A stretch of 64,000 bases of DNA from contig NC_134120.1 in the NCBI RefSeq assembly GCF_040939455.1, positions 1,418,501 to 1,482,500 of the forward strand, in the 5' to 3' direction. This DNA comes from Microcebus murinus (lineage: Eukaryota > Chordata > Mammalia > Primates > Cheirogaleidae). A program made the translations under genes and the position numbers. Each line of letters starts with the position of its first letter. Positions within the stretch are counted from its first letter, which is position 1. This document shows, piece after piece, positions 59,240 to 64,000 of the stretch. The notes below the pieces were generated by a model. It did not search any database and had not been told where the DNA came from. It saw only the letters and a list, made by a program, of their open reading frames with translations.

Positions 59240-59924
59240 CATAGTTCGAAACAGAGAGAGGAGTCGCTCCTAACCGCTGGATCCTATTTTCAGTTGCAAG
59301 AATACAGAAGTACAGAACTGCAGAATCTAGTTTTTACTTTAAATGCAATATGCATGGAAGCCAACATAGGTATTAATGTGAACGTTTTAATGATCTTACT
59401 AAAAACACAGGCTTAGACGTATCATTTTTTTAAAAAAAGAAAAGTAAATTAGGTAGTAAAAGATAAGTAGAAGCCTAAATCATTGATTGGTCACATATCT
59501 TCCTTGCTGAAGGCTTTAACTCCTGTTGAAGTGATGCCAGGGAATAAATACGTTACATCTGCCCCCTGTTTATTTTTCCTTTGCCTCTTTGCCCTGAAAG
59601 AAATGCACCAGCAGTCACCAGGAAACATAAACAACAAATCTCTGCAAATACTCAATCCATTCATCTTTGGTGGGAGCACATCCGTGTGCTTCCCCGCACG
59701 CCACCAAGCTGAAGAGCCAGGCACACTTTTTACTAGATCCTTGGGCCTGCTAAAGCGTCTTATGACTCTTTCACAGAACCAGGACTTAAATCAGAGCTCT
59801 CAGAGGCCAGTGCTATAAAACGCTGCTCTGTACTGCCAGAGAAACAAAATACCTGCAAAAGGAGCTAAAAATAATAACACTGAAAATAACGAAATGATTC
59901 TGAGCAACAAATATTAATCTCAAT
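59240..59924. other. Unique AT-rich intergenic DNA
   Basis: Unique sequence. The 59760-59815 part (CAGAACCAGGACTTAAATC, CAGAGGCCAGTGCT) resembles a MIR end but is too short to be sure. No gene. Confidence 0.45.
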
Positions 59925-60115
59925 AATAGTGTTTACTCTGTTGGACACTGTATTGCATCTTTTCCATGCATGTTTATCTAATGTTTACAAAAGATCTGTT
60001 ATTCAAATTTTAAACGTGAAGAAAAATGAATATTGGAAGACTAAGTAACCATACCAAGGTATTGGGGCTTGTAAATGGATTTAAATCCAGTTGTGCCTGA
60101 ATCAAGGGCCCTATT
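59925..60115 (-). mobile_element. MIR SINE, antisense, diverged
   Basis: GTTGGACACTGTATTGCATC, AATGTTTACAAAAGATCTG, GTGAAGAAAAATGAATATTG, AGACTAAGTAACCATACC and AAATGGATTTAAATCCAGTT follow the order of an antisense MIR: size decline, cell-count phrase, A-rich steps, GTAAGTAAC-like step, closing ATTTGAACCCAG-like step. High divergence. Confidence 0.55.
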
Positions 60116-60179
60116 CTTGGCTAATATCTTACACCTGGGGAGAGTCCGCCTTCCATCCCAATTACTTCCCCGTAGCATT

Positions 60180-60330
60180 TAGAGTCGATGTGGATTTGAA
60201 TACCAGCTACACGGTAGCTCTTTCTTCTGACAGTCTTCCCCAGCCGTGACACAGAGATGACAACGTCTGTCTCCATGAGGATCAAGAAGATTAGAAGGTA
60301 CACTTAACATATAAGAGGGCACGTGTAAAC
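60180..60330 (+). mobile_element. MIR SINE, sense, diverged
   Basis: GTGGATTTGAATACCAGCTA, CACGGTAGCTC, CACAGAGATGACAACGTCTG and AGGATCAAGAAGATTAGAAG resemble the plus-strand MIR order from the GATTCGAATCC step to the AGGATTAAATGAG step. It lies head-on to the antisense MIR just upstream. Confidence 0.5.
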
Positions 60331-60885
60331 ACGAGGTACAAGGTGTGGCACCCCTGGCGTGTGATGGACACCTCACCTCTTTCTGTTTTATTCTGAGTAA
60401 AAGAAGTTACAGTGACAGTGTCCTCTCCACACACCACAGGGTCCCCTGTCTTGTGCTGGTTCCAAATGACGTCTCGGTGGCTGTTTTTGCAAAGAGACTT
60501 ACCTAACCCTTTCCAGAAACTGAATGTTCTCTGGCCGAGTTTCACTAATTTGGTTCCCAGTTAAATATATCAAAAGAGCAGAAATCCTAATCTGTTGGAA
60601 CATTTATTCCTCTTCCTACTCTCAGATAAATAGATTAGTATCGTTAGGATTAAGTTTGCAAAGATGTGCCCAATGGGTATGCCCGGGATGGTTGTGCTTC
60701 GTGTTTCTTGGTGTGTGAGAGAGGCAGAGAGACAGAGAATAGGCTACCTATTTTTTTTTTTTAAAGGAGGCTCTAGACTAGAACAATCAGATTTCCAACT
60801 TGTAAACACCTCTTTTATTCTTCTTGTTTAAAAGGCTATGTCCTTTCATTCATATCATGTATCCTTTCCTGATAAATGCAAACAT
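60331..60885. other. Unique intergenic DNA
   Basis: No gene. Contains a T-run near 60751-60762 and a short GAGAGAGGCAGAGAGACAGAG purine run just before it. Confidence 0.5.
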
Positions 60886-60970
60886 TTATTTTATTTTATT
60901 TTTTATTTCAGCATATTATGGGGGTACACATTTCAAGGCTGCCTATAAGGCCCTTGCCCCCCCGCCCCAA
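60886..60970 (-). mobile_element. Short L1 3'-end fragment, antisense
   Basis: TTTCAGCATATTATGGGGG and TACACATTTCAAGG, followed by a C-rich CCCTTGCCCCCCCGCCCC step, are collinear with the 3' end of the antisense L1 at 34952-35403. Only about 85 bases remain, preceded by a TTTTATTTTATT run corresponding to its poly-A tail. Confidence 0.75.
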
Positions 60971-61479
60971 CAAAGACCTATTTTTATCTTCCCATTGTTT
61001 CTGGCGTTTTATCTATTTCTTTATTTTTGTTCTACCTTTAGCTGAAAGAGTAAATGAGAGACTTCCAAACCTCATCCCTGGTGGGAGGGGTGCCGTGGTC
61101 ACGGCCATATAGGGAGCAACTGACTTTGGCCGCTCACAGAATGAGACCTCAAGTTTCTTGGACTGCCCCTGATCTTATGATCATAATGATTGTGAAAATA
61201 AATGATAACCTGCCATCTGAGGAGGACCCTGATCCCGGGAAAGTGGTCATTACACAGTCCCCCAGCACATCTCCCTGGCTCTGAGGCCACCCCTCACCCT
61301 CCGTCCATTCCTCCTCGCGGATCTGGGTCCCGCCCAGACGCCCGTCTCATTCCCCAGCTGCCCCAGCTGCAGAGGACAGGTGAGGCCCTCTGAGCCTTCC
61401 TGTTTCCCAGTATGCAGTGGGCTTCTTGCCCTGCCCGCCCAGTCCCGGTCCTCAGCCCTCCCAGCTCCCCCTGCACGGA
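60971..61479. other. Unique intergenic DNA
   Basis: AT-rich then GC-rich unique DNA with no gene or repeat recognised. Confidence 0.5.
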
Positions 61480-61612
61480 GCTCACCTGCCCAGTGCCCTT
61501 CTAAACAGGCTCACCTGCCCAGTGCCCACCTGCCCAGCAGCCACCAGACCAGCTCCTCCCTGCACAGGCCCACCCAGCCTGCTGCCCCCAGCTGGGCCTA
61601 ACCCTAACCCCA
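61480..61612. repeat. 29-bp imperfect duplication and telomere-like hexamers
   Basis: GCTCACCTGCCCAGTGCCC occurs at 61480-61498 and 61509-61527, a 29-bp period, with a third partial CACCTGCCCAG at about 61527-61537. Downstream, CCTAACCCTAACCCC at 61597-61611 contains about two telomere-type CCCTAA units, which is short enough to be chance. Confidence 0.7.
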
Positions 61613-62298
61613 ACCCTCCCTGCGGTAGTTCTCACCCCTGCCCATCCCGGCCACGGCCCGCTCACTCCTCCTCGGTGTTGTAACACCAAAGGCTCGTCCT
61701 GCATCAGACTGAGGCATCATTAAGGTCGTGGCCCATGTGCTTTTAATTATTGTCACTTTCCCAGAATACAGTTTCATGATATTTCCAATGGAAGGAAAGA
61801 TTCAATTCTCTGCCACACTTGTCCCTTTGAGAAAGTGGTTTTGCATACGTTCTTGAAATTCAACACACATGCACACACTCTTCGTATCATTAACAGATTT
61901 GGAAATATGGGTAACATGACAGGAACATATTTTTTAAAAGAATAAAAAAAAGTTCTCCTATAACATAGTGTCTATGTGTTTGTGAAATAAACTACAAAAT
62001 GAAAATCCAAGATCAATTCAAATCTCCTGAGATTATAGTAAACAAATATGCATACACTTGTGTGTGTTTTTCCGCATGTAATTATACATGACATACAGGA
62101 CAAGGATACGGAAATTCAATATTTAGAAGGAACACTTGAGATGTCCAATTTCCAAATAACAATCTTTTCTTACAATTAAGAAAAATGAAGCTTCTAGTTG
62201 TACTTTAATCCAAGAAGTGTGATTTGTATATAAAAATCAAGGGATCATGCCTTTAAGATTGGAAATTAATAGCTTTGCTCACATTTTTTAATTAAATA
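61613..62298. other. Unique AT-rich intergenic DNA
   Basis: Mostly AT-rich unique DNA with no gene or named repeat. Confidence 0.5.
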
Positions 62299-62616
62299 CA
62301 GTTGGCCTTTGTTATCCTTGAGTTCCCGCATCTATGGATTCAACCAACTGCAAATTGAAAATATTCCAGGAAAAAAAGGGTGATTGTGTCTGTGCTAAAC
62401 ATGTACAGATTGTGTTCCCTAAACAATACAGGATAACAACTATTTACATAGCATCTACCTTGTACTAGGTATTATTAGTAATCTAGAGGTGATTTAAAGC
62501 AGCTGGAGGATGCACACAGGTTATATGCAAACACTACACCATTTTACATCAGGAACTTGAGCATTCAAGGGCGGTCCTGGGACCAATCCCCTCCAACTCC
62601 AAAGGATAACTACAGA
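62299..62616 (+). mobile_element. Tigger3-like MITE
   Basis: Opens CAGTTGGCCTTTGTTATCC after a TA at 62297-62298. It continues CATCTATGGATTCAACCAAC, ACATGTACAGATTGTG, CCTAAACAATACAGGATAAC, TATTTACATAGCATCTAC and TTATATGCAAACACTACACC, and ends GGACCAATCCCCTCC then AAAGGATAACTACAG. About 318 bp, with partial inverted ends and no transposase. The order matches the Tigger3-type non-autonomous element as I know it. Confidence 0.85.
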
Positions 62617-63713
62617 TATAAAAGGAAAATGCAACTTGTGAGATAAAAGACAAACTTCACTAAAACCCTGCTTGACTTCCCATCTCGAATATATATACAC
62701 AAGTGTTTTCAGTCCCACATATGCATAAGCCTTGGGTATTGTTTATATCAATTCTCATTATTTTGTTTCAGATTCTCTTTCCATGTTTTTGGAAACACTA
62801 TTACTATCAGGTGTACCATAATCCCATCACTGCAGCAGGAAGGAGACAGCATTGCTAATGCTTCCCAACGGGAGCAAGGAGTTCAGCGTTGCAAGTCCCG
62901 GATTCTAAGTGTCTGGATGACTGTCCTAAGAGACCTGCGCTGGGGTTTGCTTTCAGACTCATGGGCATTGCAAGTGTGAGGCCTGCTGTGCTGCCCCTCC
63001 AGGGCACCCAGAGTCAGACAGGCCCCTGGCTGAAAGCCTGGAGCTGAGTGCGGCCCTCTGCCAGGCTGCAGGTGGACTGCCCCCTCTTTGGACACTGCTT
63101 AGAAAACTCCAAATCAGTGTGTGCTTATTGGCAAACTTTTCAAAAGTGTAGACCATAGATTTGGTAACTAAATATGCTTATTTTGAAAGTAGATAGAGGG
63201 ACAGTCATGGGGTTATTAAGAAAGAATGTTCCAGCCAAAAAAAGAAAAGTTTTCTGCCTTGTTCAGGTGCCCTTTTCTGAGTCCTTTGGCTGGCGACAGC
63301 CATGTTCTTAGGACTGGCTGTTTTTTCTGCACCCGTTGGCATCTGGGTTGCTGATTCTTTAGCTCCACACGTCTGGGGCATGTGAGGCAGAAGGAAAACC
63401 TGGGGACCCTTCACCCCATCCTTCGCTGGTCCTATAGTCCCTATTCCAACTCTTCTCACCCCTCCAGAGTCTCCTCACATGTGTTTAATACGTAACGCCC
63501 AGTGTCACTCACTGCTCTTAGTGGAGAGAAGAGAAGTAGGTCCACTCCACCTTCTTGGAATCAGAAATCTCCACACATTTGTTTGTAAAATCGTAGACTG
63601 AAAAAAAAAAACAAAATGAATCCCTATATCTAAAAGAACTCACTCCCTCTGAACAGCATGGCATGTTACATTCATTGTGGAGAGGCATGAACTAAAGAAC
63701 TGTATTATAAGTA
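62617..63713. other. Unique intergenic DNA
   Basis: Mixed composition, with an A-run near 63600-63611. No gene and no named repeat recognised. Confidence 0.5.
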
Positions 63714-64000
63714 CCATCACACGCTGCTTAGCAATGGAGTGATGGGGACGTGTTCTAAGAAATGCATCCTGAGGCTACTTTGTTGTGCGGACATCCCAGA
63801 GTGTCAGCATCCCAGAGTGCACTTACCCGAACCTGGAAGATGCAGCCTGCTGCATACCAGGGCTGCGTGGGGCGGCCTATTACCCGTGGGCTGCAAACTT
63901 GGGTAGCAGGTTACTGCACTGAATGCTATAGGCAATCGTAACACAACTACCTAAACACAGACACGGTTCGCTAAAAGCACAGTATTATAATCTTATGGGA
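63714..64000 (+). mobile_element. Tigger-type MITE, cut by the window end
   Basis: Same family as the element at 19461-19757: CTGCTTAGCAATGGAGTGAT, GGGGACGTGTTCTAAGAAAT, TTGTGCGGACATCCCAGAGT, AGGTTACTGCACTGAATGC, and AGTATTATAATCTTATGGGA at the window edge. A short internal duplication (ATCCCAGAGTG twice at about 63793-63818) is present. The 3' end lies beyond the window. Confidence 0.75.

Noticed and set aside
61597..61611. Telomere-like CCCTAA units
   Set aside because: Only about two units in C-rich text, too short to call an interstitial telomere or to place the window near a chromosome end.

Overview
The window looks like non-coding genomic DNA from a primate, most likely a strepsirrhine (lemur or galago lineage). 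It holds Alu elements of all ages. Two of them (33258-33587 and 47173-47564) carry the AT-rich TTGGCC linker between the Alu halves, which I associate with strepsirrhine Alus. It also holds L1 3' ends, MaLR LTRs, MIR and L2 pieces, and Tigger-type DNA transposons, the standard mammalian repeat set. I found no protein-coding gene, no convincing exon, no tRNA or rRNA, no CRISPR array and nothing bacterial or viral. The long open frames all fall in GC-rich DNA, tandem repeats or transposon remnants.

Layout: two textures alternate. One is GC-rich, CpG-containing DNA with minisatellites and few transposons (about 3.3-5.2, 5.4-11.5, 16.4-19.1, 20.8-22.5, 24.2-25.1, 25.7-27.6, 28.4-32.5, 48.5-49.6 and 54.0-58.5 kb). 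The other is AT-rich, repeat-free DNA dense in TAAT, octamer and similar motifs. It reads like deeply conserved non-coding elements (candidate enhancers): 1.2-1.6, 2.7-3.3, 13.6-14.6, 19.2-19.4, 20.1-20.8, 23.6-24.2, 25.1-25.6, 28.1-28.4, 35.6-44.7 and 56.4-57.0 kb. The 9-kb block at 35.6-44.7 kb has no recognisable transposon at all, which is unusual for a primate genome.

Repeats: tandem arrays lie at 7282-7720 (20-bp unit with CACGTG-type cores and a 110-bp higher-order period), 15611-16420 (25-bp unit, many copies holding a perfect 5' splice-site consensus), 29151-29208 (15 bp) and 30670-30975 (three near-identical 101-bp units). Purine-pyrimidine alternating tracts lie at 10219-10326 and 27571-27651. 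Dispersed repeats include a 1-kb L1 3' fragment (11.6-12.6 kb), a 2.8-kb ancient antisense L1 (50.3-53.1 kb), a 5'-truncated L1 with target-site duplication (34952-35403), two copies of a 440-bp TA-inserted MITE that keeps the tail of a transposase frame, and three Tigger-like MITEs.

Interpretation: such mosaics typically flank developmental transcription-factor genes in gene deserts. I cannot name the locus from sequence alone. Calls of conservation are inferred from sequence texture and need an alignment to confirm.
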